This document shows, piece by piece, positions 18,278 through 27,575 of a stretch of DNA of 64,000 nucleotides (positions are counted from its first letter, which is position 1; every line of letters begins with the position of its first letter). The position numbers and the translations under genes are program-made. This DNA comes from Acidimicrobiaceae bacterium (GTDB taxonomy: Bacteria; Actinomycetota; Acidimicrobiia; Acidimicrobiales; RAAP-2), in assembly GCA_003167415.1 (NCBI GenBank), contig PMTF01000024.1, forward strand, positions 72,174 through 136,173, given 5' to 3'. Below the pieces are notes generated by a model, which did not search any database, was not told the DNA's origin, and saw nothing but the letters and a program-made list of their open reading frames with translations.

Positions 18278-19020
18278 AGGAACTTCGCGACGACGCGGTC
18301 GTGCTTCGTACCTTCAAGTCGGGGGAGGCCGACCGGGTGGTGGTGCTGTGGACCCGCCACTACGGCAAGGTCCGGGTCCTGGCCAAGGGCATTCGCAAGG
18401 CCACCAGTCGTCTCGGCGGCAACCTCGAGACGTTGGCCTACGTGAACGTCGATCTCGTGAAGACCCGCGGCGAGTTCTACATCGCGCGACACGTGGCGCA
18501 TCGCGAACGACTCACCACGCTGCGCGCGTCCTACGCGAGGATCAACGCCGGCTACGCCGTCGTCGAAGTCATGGACGCGATCCCGTCGGACGACGTCGCC
18601 GACGAGGACATCTTCGATCTGCTGACCCGAGTGTTGTTAACCCTCGACGACGAGACCTACGACCCGATGCTGGTGCCGTCGTCCTTCTACTTCAAGCTGC
18701 TGGCCCTGGACGGTTCGGGGCCGGTGGTCGACGTCTGCGTCAACTGTGAACGCGACGTGCCCCTCGTCGCCTTCGACGCCGAGGTCGGCGGCACGCTCTG
18801 CGCCGACTGTCGTTCGGGTACTTCGATCTCGCCCGACGCGCTGGAGTTGATTCGTCGCATCATGAGCGGGGACTTGGCGTCAGTGCTGCGCGAGGGGTCA
18901 CCGGCCGGCGCCGGCGAAGTCATGGCGATCGCGCTCGAGTCGATCGAGGCGCACTTCGGCAAGCAACTTCGCGCGACGCGCTCGACACCGCCGCTCTCGC
19001 CGCCGTCACCGGCCCGGTAA
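18274..19020 (+). CDS. recO: DNA repair protein RecO
   Basis: 248 aa from GTG 18274, overlapping the previous stop as GTGA. The N-terminal OB fold (DAVVLRTFKSGEADRVVVLWTRHYGKVRVLAKGIRK) and the zinc-binding cysteines CVNCERDVPL...LCADC in the C-terminal half fit RecO. RecO with RecR loads RecA on SSB-coated single strands. The C-terminal tail is Pro/Ser-rich (STPPLSPPSPAR) and low-complexity. Confidence 0.92.
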   Translation: MKELRDDAVVLRTFKSGEADRVVVLWTRHYGKVRVLAKGIRKATSRLGGNLETLAYVNVDLVKTRGEFYIARHVAHRERLTTLRASYARINAGYAVVEVMDAIPSDDVADEDIFDLLTRVLLTLDDETYDPMLVPSSFYFKLLALDGSGPVVDVCVNCERDVPLVAFDAEVGGTLCADCRSGTSISPDALELIRRIMSGDLASVLREGSPAGAGEVMAIALESIEAHFGKQLRATRSTPPLSPPSPAR

Positions 19021-19032
19021 CGTGCTCGCACG

Positions 19033-20121
19033 ATGACTATCTCGACGAACTGCTTCGGGGTCTACGTCCACGTGCCCTTCTGTGCGCATCGTTGCGACTA
19101 CTGCGCCTTCGCGACCTACGCCGACCGCGACCACTTGATGAATGAGTACGTCACGTCGGTCCTTCAAGAGATCGAGTGGTCGCTCGAAGACGGTCTTCCC
19201 GTCGCGACCTCGGTGTTCTTTGGCGGCGGCACACCCTCTCGACTCCCCGCCGATCAGTTATTGCGCATCTTGGAGGCCATTCCACGAACGGACGACGCCG
19301 AAGTGACCGTGGAGTGCAATCCCGAAGACGCGTCATTGGAGCGACTTCGCGCCTACCGCGCCGGGGGAGTCAATCGCATGAGTTTCGGCGTGCAGTCCAC
19401 CCAACCGGCGGTCCTCGCGGACCTCGGGCGCCGTCATGGCACCATGGCCCACGAAGAGGTGTCGCGCGCGGTCACGGCGGCCGGTTTCGCCACGTGGAAC
19501 ATGGACCTCATCATTGGCTCGCGCGCCGAGTCACTCGAAGACGTCGCGCACACTTTGGACGATCTCCTCACTCTGGAATCTCCGCCGCCGCACATCAGTT
19601 GCTACGTGTTGACGCCCGAGCCGGGCACGCCACTGGGTGAAGACCCACTTCGACACCCCGACGAGGACGAATCGGCTGACGCGTACGAACTGGTGAGCCG
19701 GGTGCTCGAATCAAACGGCTATCAGTGGGAGGAGATCTCGAACTGGGCCAAGCCCGGACACCAGTGTCGACACAACCACGTCTACTGGGATCAGGACGAC
19801 TACGTCGGCTTCGGATCGGCCGCCCACTCTCATCGCCGCGGGCGACGTTTCTGGAACGTGCGCACGCCCGATCGCTACATCGCGATGGTGCGCGACGGTA
19901 CACGACCACTCGGCGGCGGAGAGAGTCTCGATGCCCGCACGCAAGCCTTTGAGCGTGACTCGTTGGCGCTGCGCACGTCCAAGGGCGTGCCGCTCGAAGC
20001 CTTCGACTCGCTCGAGGAGATCGCGCACCTCGTGTCGGTCCGAGACGGACGCGTGACGTTGGCACCCAGCGGTCGCTTGCTCGCGAACCAGGTGATTCTC
20101 CGGCTGGGTAGCGCAGAGTAA
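19033..20121 (+). CDS. hemW: HemW-type radical SAM protein
   Basis: 362 aa. Radical SAM motif CAHRCDYCAF near the N-terminus (CX3CX2C), SAM-binding GGGTPSRL, then ECNPED, FGVQS and NMDLIIG in the order of the HemN/HemW family. The HemN C-terminal domain follows (FERDSLALRTSKGVPLEAF). HemW is a heme chaperone rather than a true coproporphyrinogen oxidase; databases often mislabel it. The gene is 12 bases after recO. hemW is usually near lepA-hrcA, here about 10 kb away. Confidence 0.9.
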   Translation: MTISTNCFGVYVHVPFCAHRCDYCAFATYADRDHLMNEYVTSVLQEIEWSLEDGLPVATSVFFGGGTPSRLPADQLLRILEAIPRTDDAEVTVECNPEDASLERLRAYRAGGVNRMSFGVQSTQPAVLADLGRRHGTMAHEEVSRAVTAAGFATWNMDLIIGSRAESLEDVAHTLDDLLTLESPPPHISCYVLTPEPGTPLGEDPLRHPDEDESADAYELVSRVLESNGYQWEEISNWAKPGHQCRHNHVYWDQDDYVGFGSAAHSHRRGRRFWNVRTPDRYIAMVRDGTRPLGGGESLDARTQAFERDSLALRTSKGVPLEAFDSLEEIAHLVSVRDGRVTLAPSGRLLANQVILRLGSAE

Positions 20122-20138
20122 ACCGGTAGCCTTTGTCG

Positions 20139-21461
20139 ATGACTTCGACGCCGGCCACCACCCCTGACCTGCTCGAGAAGGTCACGAACCTAGCCAAGCG
20201 CCGCGGGTTCATCTTTCCCTCGGCCGAGATCTACGGCGGCTTCCGCTCGACCTACGACTACGGCCCTTTGGGCGTCAACATGCTGGGCAACGTCAAGCGG
20301 GCCTGGTGGCGCTCGATGGTCCAGATGCGCTCGGACATCGTGGGCCTCGACGCGGCGATCCTCGGCCCGCCAGCCATCTGGGCCGCCTCGGGTCACTTGG
20401 AGACCTTCACCGACCCGTTGGTGGACTGCAAGAAGTGCAAGGAGCGCTGGCGCGAGGACAAGATCGACGGCGTCTGTCCGAATTGCGGTTCGACCAAGTT
20501 CACCGAGCCCCGGGCCTTCAACCTGATGTTCAAGACCCAGGCCGGACCGGTCGAGGGTGAGGGCGCCACGGCCTACCTGCGACCCGAGACGGCCCAGGGC
20601 ATCTTCACGAACTTCGCCAACGTGCTGGCCACGGTGCGCAAGAAGCCGCCCTTCGGCATCGCCCAGATCGGCAAGTCCTTCCGCAACGAGATCACGCCGC
20701 AGAACTTCGTCTTTCGCACGCGCGAGTTCGAGCAGATGGAGATGGAGTACTTCGTCGCGCCGGCCGACGCCGACCAGTGGTACCGCTACTGGATCGCCAC
20801 GCGTCTGGCCTGGTATCTCGACCTGGGTATTCCCGAAGAGCAGCTCCGGTTGCACGAGCACGCCCAAGAGGACCTCTCGCACTACTCGCGCGGCACGACC
20901 GACGTCGAGTTCGCCTTTCCCTGGGGCTGGGACGAACTGGAAGGTGTCGCCAACCGCGGCGATTACGACCTGACCCAGCACGCCAACGCCTCGGGCGTCG
21001 CCCTCGATTACTTCGACCAGACGACCAAGGAGCGTTACACGCCCTTCGTGATCGAGCCGGCGGCCGGCGCCACGCGCGCGATGATGGCTTTCCTGCTCGC
21101 CGCCTACCACGAGGACGTCGTGGAGGGCGAGAGTCGGACGGTCCTGCGACTGGACTGGCGACTGGCGCCCTACCAAGTCGCCGTACTGCCGCTTTCCAAG
21201 AAGTCCGAGCTCGAAGACGTCTCGCGTGAAGTGCTGGAACTCTTGCAGCCGCACTTCATGTGCGACTACGACGTCACGCAGTCCATTGGCCGTCGCTACC
21301 GTCGCCAGGACGAGGTCGGCACGCCGTACTGCGTGACGGTCGACTTCGCGACATTGGAGGACCGCGCGGTGACGGTACGCGACCGTGACACGACCGCACA
21401 GGTGCGCGTGCCGATCGGCGAACTGTTGGCGTCGCTGCGTGAACGAACGGGACAGTCCTGA
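20139..21461 (+). CDS. glyS: Glycyl-tRNA synthetase (single-chain, homodimeric type)
   Basis: 440 aa using the ATG at 20139; an in-frame TTG six bases upstream is a weaker alternative. Class II motifs are visible: FIFPSAEIYGGFRSTYDYGPLG, the zinc module CKKCKERWREDKIDGVCPNC, LRPETAQGIFTNFANV (motif 2 region), GKSFRNEITPQNFVFRTREFEQME and the C-terminal anticodon domain (VAVLPLSKKSELED). It charges tRNA-Gly. The length matches the bacterial alpha2 type rather than the alpha2beta2 type. Confidence 0.96.
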   Translation: MTSTPATTPDLLEKVTNLAKRRGFIFPSAEIYGGFRSTYDYGPLGVNMLGNVKRAWWRSMVQMRSDIVGLDAAILGPPAIWAASGHLETFTDPLVDCKKCKERWREDKIDGVCPNCGSTKFTEPRAFNLMFKTQAGPVEGEGATAYLRPETAQGIFTNFANVLATVRKKPPFGIAQIGKSFRNEITPQNFVFRTREFEQMEMEYFVAPADADQWYRYWIATRLAWYLDLGIPEEQLRLHEHAQEDLSHYSRGTTDVEFAFPWGWDELEGVANRGDYDLTQHANASGVALDYFDQTTKERYTPFVIEPAAGATRAMMAFLLAAYHEDVVEGESRTVLRLDWRLAPYQVAVLPLSKKSELEDVSREVLELLQPHFMCDYDVTQSIGRRYRRQDEVGTPYCVTVDFATLEDRAVTVRDRDTTAQVRVPIGELLASLRERTGQS

Positions 21462-21462
21462 C

Positions 21463-22206
21463 GTGACCTACGACGGGCGGGGCCTGCGCTTCGGCTCGGT
21501 CGCCGAACAGTACGACCTCTATCGTCCGCCGCCGCCTCCGGAAGTGTCGGCGGTCCTGGGTGACCTGCGCGGAGTGGACGTTCTCGAGGTCGGCGCCGGC
21601 ACGGGCAAGTGGACGCGACTGCTGATCGACCTCGGCGCGACGGTGACGATCGTCGAGCCCGACGACGACATGCGGGCGGTGCTCGTGCGTCGAAGTCCGG
21701 ACGTGCGCGCACTTCGTGGTGCCGCCGAGGCGTTGCCCGTGGACGACGCCCTCTTCGACGCGGTACTGGTGTCGTCAGCGTGGCATTGGTTCGAGCAACC
21801 GGCCGCGAGCGACGAGATGGCGCGGGTGTTGCGTGACGGTGGTGGGCTCTTTGTCTTGTGGAACGGTTTCAGCCGAGACGTTCCTTGGCTAGATGAGATC
21901 ACCGCGTTGCGCGAACGACCCGACGACGAGCACAAGCGCCCACGGGGATGGGGAGCTGACTTCGGTCCGGAGGGAGACTTCGTCATCGAGTCCGAAGTCG
22001 AAGTGGATTGGACGTGGACTCGAAACGTCGATGAGTTGGTGTCGGTCTTTGGAACGTACTCGGGCGCGATTATCCGAAGTGATGAAGAACGTCAAGAGAT
22101 GGAAACAGAGGTTCGTCGGCGCCTCGAAGAGATTGCCGTGAACGGCGTCGTGGATATTCCGATGACCGTTCGTGGCACCGTGGCTCGCCGAAATGCGCGC
22201 GCCTAG
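21463..22206 (+). CDS. Class I SAM-dependent methyltransferase
   Basis: 247 aa from GTG 21463, two bases after the glyS stop; another in-frame GTG lies at 21439. Motif I VLEVGAGTGKWTRLL, the acidic end of strand 2 IVEPDDDM, and motif post-I ALPVDDALFDAVLVSSAWHWFE place it in the UbiE/methyltransferase-11 group, the branch with an AWHWF motif. The substrate is unknown. It is convergent with and overlaps by four bases the MFS gene. Confidence 0.85.
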   Translation: MTYDGRGLRFGSVAEQYDLYRPPPPPEVSAVLGDLRGVDVLEVGAGTGKWTRLLIDLGATVTIVEPDDDMRAVLVRRSPDVRALRGAAEALPVDDALFDAVLVSSAWHWFEQPAASDEMARVLRDGGGLFVLWNGFSRDVPWLDEITALRERPDDEHKRPRGWGADFGPEGDFVIESEVEVDWTWTRNVDELVSVFGTYSGAIIRSDEERQEMETEVRRRLEEIAVNGVVDIPMTVRGTVARRNARA

Positions 22207-23405
22207 GTGGTACTGATCGGCTCGCGCCACAGCAGCGCGAGCACGAGAATCGCCAGCCCGATGCCGCCGCCGAGCAGGCAGTCGCCTCGCCAGCCCGCGT
22301 GCGCGTAGCACTGACCAGCGGCCAAGGATCCGAGCGCCGCGCCGACGAACGCACACACCATGTAGGCGCTGTTGATTCGACTGCGGGCGTCGGGGGCCAA
22401 GGAATAGACGATTGACTGATTGGTGATCTGAAGACCTTGCATACCGGCGTCGAGCAAGACGATCCCGATAGCCAATACCACCACGACGTGGCGACCGACG
22501 TAGAGCACGGCGAAGGAGACAAGAATCAACGCGCCACAGGCGATGGTCGTGAAGTGGGAGCGCGCCTGGTCGGCGTATCGTCCGGCGACATTCGCCGCGA
22601 GCACTCCGGCCGCTCCCACAATTCCGAAGAGACCGATGACCAGATTGTCGTAGTGAAACGGCGCCGCCGAGAGGTGGAAGGCCAGCGTCGTCCAGAGGGT
22701 GGAAAAGGCCGCGAAGATCAAGAAACCGTAGAGTGCGCGACGGCGGAGCATGGGAAACGTGACGAACATCCCGAGCGTTCCGGAGAGGAGTCGGCGATAG
22801 GGGACGTGCGCACGGACCGGTTCGTTCGGCAACACGCGGAACAACATGACGGCCATCAGAGCCAACGCGACACCGGCGACAACGTACACCGAGCGCCAGC
22901 CAGCCGCCTGGGCGACGACGCCCGAGAACGAACGCGACAACATGAGTCCCATCAAGAGTCCGGTCATCAGTCGTCCGATTACGCGTCCACGTTGCCCCGG
23001 TTCGGCCATGTCGGCGCCGAGCGGGAGGATGACCTGTCCTCCGCACGAAGCCAGCCCAATGAAAAACGTGATCGCGGCGAACAAAACAAATGAGTGCGCG
23101 GCGGCGCCGGCAAACATCACGACGCTGGCGATTGCGAATATTAGAACCGCGAGGCGACGACGGGGGATGAGGTCACCGAGCGGCACCACGAACGCGAGAC
23201 CGGCGGCGTAGCCGGCCTGTATCAGCACCAGTAATAACGTGGCCTTCGAATCACTGATCCGAAAGTCCTTGGTCACCTGGTGCAGGAGCGGCTGCAGGTA
23301 GTAGAGATTGGCGACGATGACGCCAATGGCGAGCGCCATCAACGTGATCAGCGTGCCCGAGAGCGGCTCCAGGTCCGCGGTCTCGCTCGTTGAGGCCTTA
23401 CTCAC
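22203..23405 (-). CDS. Major facilitator superfamily transporter
   Basis: 400 aa with twelve predicted hydrophobic segments and the MFS loop motif LGDLIPRRRLAVL after TM2. It resembles the YnfM/arabinose-efflux-like branch of drug exporters (start LITLMALAIGVIVANLYYLQPLL). No substrate can be assigned. The stop overlaps the methyltransferase stop on the other strand by four bases. It lies just downstream of the PaaI-like gene (10 bases), so the two are probably cotranscribed. Confidence 0.88.
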   Translation of the reverse strand: MSKASTSETADLEPLSGTLITLMALAIGVIVANLYYLQPLLHQVTKDFRISDSKATLLLVLIQAGYAAGLAFVVPLGDLIPRRRLAVLIFAIASVVMFAGAAAHSFVLFAAITFFIGLASCGGQVILPLGADMAEPGQRGRVIGRLMTGLLMGLMLSRSFSGVVAQAAGWRSVYVVAGVALALMAVMLFRVLPNEPVRAHVPYRRLLSGTLGMFVTFPMLRRRALYGFLIFAAFSTLWTTLAFHLSAAPFHYDNLVIGLFGIVGAAGVLAANVAGRYADQARSHFTTIACGALILVSFAVLYVGRHVVVVLAIGIVLLDAGMQGLQITNQSIVYSLAPDARSRINSAYMVCAFVGAALGSLAAGQCYAHAGWRGDCLLGGGIGLAILVLALLWREPISTT

Positions 23406-23414
23406 AACGTGAGA

Positions 23415-23846
23415 TTAATGGCGTCGTTCCTTCGACGGCGAGGGCGGGAGGGAGTACGTGACCTGTGCCTTCGCGACCGGTTCGGTTTCTCCCCGTGAAA
23501 AAAGCTCAACGTCGACGACCGCGAGACGGCGTCCGAGTTTCAACATGCGTGTTCGCGCCATGAGATCGGTCAGTTGCGGCTTGCGCAAGAAGTCGATGTG
23601 CAGGCTCGTGGTGACGGCGAGTACGACCGGACCGATCTGGGACATGATCGCCACCCAGGCCGAAGTGTCGGCGAGCGACATCATCACCGGTCCCGAGAGT
23701 GTGCCGCCCGGTCGCCCGTGACGATCGGTGACGGCGTAGCTCACGGTCACCGATTCGTCGGTCACCTCTTCAACGTGCGGTACCTCCACGTCGGGAAAGG
23801 CGTGGGCGAGGATGGCTTGCAGTTCTTTCACCCCCAACTGCGGCAT
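23415..23846 (-). CDS. PaaI-like hotdog-fold thioesterase
   Basis: 143 aa. The hotdog core shows HGRPGGTLSGPVMMSLADTSAWVAIMSQIG, the PaaI-type active-site helix with the GTLSGP turn, and TTSLHIDFLRKPQ on the following strand. Such enzymes hydrolyse acyl-CoA thioesters. It sits between an ABC exporter and the MFS gene on the same strand, with six bases to the permease gene upstream. That suggests a single operon of about 3.4 kb starting with the ABC ATPase. Confidence 0.85.
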   Translation of the reverse strand: MPQLGVKELQAILAHAFPDVEVPHVEEVTDESVTVSYAVTDRHGRPGGTLSGPVMMSLADTSAWVAIMSQIGPVVLAVTTSLHIDFLRKPQLTDLMARTRMLKLGRRLAVVDVELFSRGETEPVAKAQVTYSLPPSPSKERRH

Positions 23847-23852
23847 CGTGAC

Positions 23853-24665
23853 TTACGCGATCTTGCGGAACTGGTTCACCGCCAACGGAGCGAGCACGGC
23901 GACGAGTCCGACGGACCAGAGCAACGAAACCCAGACGGAGTTGCCGGCTGGCGTGCCGGACATCAGGGCTCGAACCGCGTCCGTCGCCTGGCTGACGGGT
24001 TGATTGTTCGCGAATCCTTGGAGCCACGACGGCAGTCGGTCCAACGGAATGAAGACCGTGGACGCGAAGGTCAAGGGGAAGATGAGCGGGAACGTCATCG
24101 CTTGGGCGGTTTCTGAATTCGGTGCGGCCAGTCCGATGAAGGCGAAACCCCATGAGAGGCAGTAGGCGAAGAGCAGCATCACCAAGCAGGCGGCGATGTA
24201 GTCAAAGAATCCACCGTGCGGACGAAATCCGACCAAGAATCCGACGCCCGTGATGATTATTAGCACTATGACGTTGCGCGCCGAGTCGGCGAGCGTTCGA
24301 CCGGCGAGGACCGCCATGCGGGCCATTGGCAGCGCCTTAAATCGTTCGATGAGGCCACGTTGCAGGTCTTCGGCCAGACCGATGGCGGTTCCGACGGCCC
24401 CGAAGATCGTGGTTTGAACCAGAATTCCTGGAACGAGGAAGTCCACGTATTGACCGCCCGGAACGAATGCACCGAGCGAGGCAAATATGTATCGGAACAG
24501 AAGAACGAACATCACCGGCTGGATGACCATGAAAACGAGGGCTGTGGGAACACGAATGAGAGCCAACAGATTACGGCGGGCCAACGTCAATACGTCGCGA
24601 ACCGCAAAGCGAAGAGCGCTGTGGTGGGGCGCCGTGACCGTCGTCGTTAAAGGAGTTGTGATCAT
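23853..24665 (-). CDS. ABC-2 type exporter permease (DrrB-like)
   Basis: 270 aa with six hydrophobic segments. The sequence LALIRVPTALVFMVIQPVMFVLLFRYIFASLGAFVPGGQYVDFLVPGILVQ and ERFKALPMARMAVLAGRTLAD are typical of the daunorubicin-resistance DrrB family. It pairs with the ATPase just upstream, whose stop it overlaps by four bases. Likely exports a hydrophobic compound or lipid; the substrate is not determinable. Confidence 0.9.
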   Translation of the reverse strand: MITTPLTTTVTAPHHSALRFAVRDVLTLARRNLLALIRVPTALVFMVIQPVMFVLLFRYIFASLGAFVPGGQYVDFLVPGILVQTTIFGAVGTAIGLAEDLQRGLIERFKALPMARMAVLAGRTLADSARNVIVLIIITGVGFLVGFRPHGGFFDYIAACLVMLLFAYCLSWGFAFIGLAAPNSETAQAMTFPLIFPLTFASTVFIPLDRLPSWLQGFANNQPVSQATDAVRALMSGTPAGNSVWVSLLWSVGLVAVLAPLAVNQFRKIA

Positions 24666-25666
24666 ACTTGAGCCTTTCGACGAGCGCGACGCGACAGTTT
24701 TTCGGTGACGACGGCCACGTCATCTTCAGCTTTGTGACCCGTGAGACTCAAGAAGACGTCGTCGAGGCTCGGTTCTCGAAGTTGCAGCCCGGCGATTTTG
24801 ATGTCGGCACTGTCGATTCGTCGTAGTGCCTCGGCCGCGGACGCCGGACCCAAATCGACCGTCAACTCAATCACGGTGCCGTCGACGTTGGCGGGCTTGG
24901 GCGAGATTCCCGCAATCAACCCGAGCGCACGTTGCGCGTCGCCAGTGGTCGAAAACGTGAGGACCAAAACCGTGTTCCCGAGTGAACTCTTCAACTGAGA
25001 TGACGTCCCCTCGGCAATGATCTTGCCGTGATCGAGTACGACGAGTTGTTTGCAAAGTCGGTCGGCCTCTTCCAAGTACTGCGTCGTAAGCAACACGGTC
25101 GTCCCGCCCTCGACGAGTCCTTCGATGATCGCCCAGAGGTCTTGGCGAGACTGCGGGTCCAGCCCGGACGTCGGTTCGTCAAGGAAGAGGATTGGTGGAT
25201 CGGCGACGAGCGCGGCCGCCAGGTCAAGACGACGTCGCATGCCTCCGGAGTAGGTCTGGGTTAATTTGTGCGCAAACTCGGCCAGACCGAAGTCGGCGAG
25301 CAGTTGCCGTGAGCGTGCAATGGCCGTCGACTTCTCCATGTGATTGAGGAAGCCCACCATTCGGAGATTTTCGAATCCAGTGAGGTTCTCGTCGACCGCC
25401 GCGAACTGACCCGCGAGACCGATCACGCGACGGACCTGTCCCGGATGCTTCACGACGTCAAAGCCACCAACGATGGCTCGACCCTCCGTCGGTGATAGCA
25501 CCGTCGAGAGGATGCGCACCATGGTCGTCTTACCCGAACCGTTGGGCCCCAGAAGTCCGAAGACTTGGCCCGTCGGGACGCGCAACGTGACACCGCCGAG
25601 GGCTCGAAAGTTTCCGTCATTGAAGGTTCGGACGATATCGGTGGCTTCGACCGAGAATTCAGACAT
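24662..25666 (-). CDS. ABC exporter ATPase (DrrA-like)
   Basis: 334 aa. Walker A GLLGPNGSGKTTMVR, signature YSGGMRRRLDLA, Walker B ILFLDEPTSGLDPQSR and the H-loop LTTQYLEEADRL are intact. The C-terminal extension (about 240-334) is the DrrA-type domain that couples to the permease. First gene of a probable four-gene operon running to the MFS gene. Its start is 70 bases from the divergent dnaG start, so both promoters lie in a very short region. Confidence 0.93.
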   Translation of the reverse strand: MSEFSVEATDIVRTFNDGNFRALGGVTLRVPTGQVFGLLGPNGSGKTTMVRILSTVLSPTEGRAIVGGFDVVKHPGQVRRVIGLAGQFAAVDENLTGFENLRMVGFLNHMEKSTAIARSRQLLADFGLAEFAHKLTQTYSGGMRRRLDLAAALVADPPILFLDEPTSGLDPQSRQDLWAIIEGLVEGGTTVLLTTQYLEEADRLCKQLVVLDHGKIIAEGTSSQLKSSLGNTVLVLTFSTTGDAQRALGLIAGISPKPANVDGTVIELTVDLGPASAAEALRRIDSADIKIAGLQLREPSLDDVFLSLTGHKAEDDVAVVTEKLSRRARRKAQV

Positions 25667-25736
25667 GGGCCAGAGTTTAGGCAGAGTGACCTACACGTCC
25701 GATGTGAGTGCAAGGGATTACCGGTACTTTCTTCCT

Positions 25737-27575
25737 ATGGCCATATCGGAGAGTGAGATCGCGCAAGTTCGCTCGGCGACCGACATCGTGGCCCTTATCA
25801 GCGAGACCGTGGCCCTGAAGAAGTCCGGTCGTCGCTGGACTGGACTGTGCCCCTTCCACGGGGAGAAGACTCCTTCGTTCTCAGTGAACGGCGAAGAGGG
25901 TCGCTACTACTGCTTCGGCTGTCGCGCGTCCGGTGACCAGATCACGTTCGTGCGCGAGATCCAGCACTTGGACTTCATGGACGCCTTGCGAATGCTTGCC
26001 GACCGCGCCGGAATCGAGTTGCACGACGACGCCAACGCCGGACCGGCCCGCAAGGAACGCCAAGAGGCGATGGCCGCGATGGAGAAGGCGGTCACCTGGT
26101 ACCACGAGCGATTGCTGAACTCTCCGGACGCTCGGCCGGCGCGGGAGTACCTCAAGTCGCGCGGCATCGGGGGCGGCATCGCTCGTCAGTTCAAACTCGG
26201 GTGGGCCCCTGACGAATGGGACGGATTGGCCAAAGGGCTGAAGTTCCCCGAGAAGGTACTGCTCGACACCGGACTGGGATTCGTCAACAAAGGCGATCGT
26301 CGTCAAGACGCCCTTCGCGCGCGCATCATCTTCCCGATCTTCGATCCCGGTGGTAAGGCGATCGCCGTCGGCGGTCGCGTCCTGCCGTCGCCCTACGGAT
26401 CAGCTCCTCGACCAGACGGTCGCGTGGAAGCGAAGTACAAGAACTCACCCGAGACCTCCATCTACTCCAAGCGCCGCACGCTCTACGCGCTCAACTGGGC
26501 CAAGGACGACGTCATCAAATCCGACGAAATCATCGTCTGCGAGGGCTACACCGACGTCATCGCGTTCTTCGTGGCGGGAATGCCGCGGGCCGTGGCGACG
26601 TGCGGTACCGCCCTCGGCGAAGAGCACTTCAAGACGATGCGGAACTTCGCCAAGCGCATCGTGCTCGCTTACGACGCCGACAAGGCCGGCCAGAGCGCGG
26701 CCGCGTCGGTCTATCAGTGGGAACGCCAAAACGAAGTCGACGTGTTCGTCGCGCGACTGCCGAAGGGATCAGACCCCGCCGAACTGGCCCAGCACGATCC
26801 CGAAGCTCTCCGAAAATCCGTGACCGACGCCGTCCCGTTCTTGCAGTTCCGACTCGACCGAGTCCTCGAAAGTGCGAATCTCGCCACGGCCGAAGGCCGT
26901 GGGCGGGCCGCGGAACACGCCATGGAGGTCTTGGCCGAACACCCGAGTGAACTCGTTCGCGACCAGTACATCATGCAAGTGGCCGGCACCCTGCGACTCG
27001 AGGAGTCACTGCTTCGCCCACGTGTCGTGGAGCTCGCGCGTAACCCGAAGCCGCGAACGGCCAATGAGCCGCCGACGGCACCGAGCCCACCTCGCGCGGC
27101 ACGCTTGCCGATGCCGCGTCCCGGCCTCGAGGCCCTTCGACTTCGCGTCCACTTCCCGAATGACGTTAAGGATCGACTGATCGCGGCCTATTTCGTCAAC
27201 GACGTGCAGCGCGAGATCTTCGATGGACTCTCCAGTGAACGTTCACTCTCCGAAGTCATCGATGAACTCGATCGTCGGGGTGAGGAGGAGGCCGCGCACG
27301 TCCTCAGTGAACTCGCGGTCGACGAACTCGATCGCGACTACACCGTGGAAGACGTCACCGCCGTGGTATCCCAACTCATCCGCAGCGCGGTTACCGTCGA
27401 ATTGAAGAACGTGGCGCGCGATCTCAAAGAAGGGAACATGACGCCGGAAGTCGCCGACGTAACCGTGCGCGACGTGAAAGAACGGCTCGTCCTCCTCGAT
27501 AGTTCATCCGGACACCTCGCTGAGAACGAACTTCGAGAGTGGCTCGTAGAGCGAACGTCGTCAAGGTCGTCGTGA
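25737..27575 (+). CDS. dnaG: DNA primase DnaG
   Basis: 612 aa from ATG 25737; the frame is open further upstream, but this start gives the conserved N-terminus. CHC2 zinc ribbon (Cys38, His41, Cys59, Cys62) is followed by the RNA-polymerase-like TOPRIM core (IIVCEGYTDVIAFF, YDADKAGQSAA) and a C-terminal DnaB-binding helical domain. It makes primers for Okazaki fragments. The next gene, a sigma-like factor, overlaps its stop, recalling the rpsU-dnaG-rpoD macromolecular synthesis operon. Confidence 0.96.
   Translation: MAISESEIAQVRSATDIVALISETVALKKSGRRWTGLCPFHGEKTPSFSVNGEEGRYYCFGCRASGDQITFVREIQHLDFMDALRMLADRAGIELHDDANAGPARKERQEAMAAMEKAVTWYHERLLNSPDARPAREYLKSRGIGGGIARQFKLGWAPDEWDGLAKGLKFPEKVLLDTGLGFVNKGDRRQDALRARIIFPIFDPGGKAIAVGGRVLPSPYGSAPRPDGRVEAKYKNSPETSIYSKRRTLYALNWAKDDVIKSDEIIVCEGYTDVIAFFVAGMPRAVATCGTALGEEHFKTMRNFAKRIVLAYDADKAGQSAAASVYQWERQNEVDVFVARLPKGSDPAELAQHDPEALRKSVTDAVPFLQFRLDRVLESANLATAEGRGRAAEHAMEVLAEHPSELVRDQYIMQVAGTLRLEESLLRPRVVELARNPKPRTANEPPTAPSPPRAARLPMPRPGLEALRLRVHFPNDVKDRLIAAYFVNDVQREIFDGLSSERSLSEVIDELDRRGEEEAAHVLSELAVDELDRDYTVEDVTAVVSQLIRSAVTVELKNVARDLKEGNMTPEVADVTVRDVKERLVLLDSSSGHLAENELREWLVERTSSRSS

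Noticed and set aside
20190-21254. Reverse-strand frame of 354 aa under glyS
   Set aside because: Antisense shadow of a clear glycyl-tRNA synthetase.
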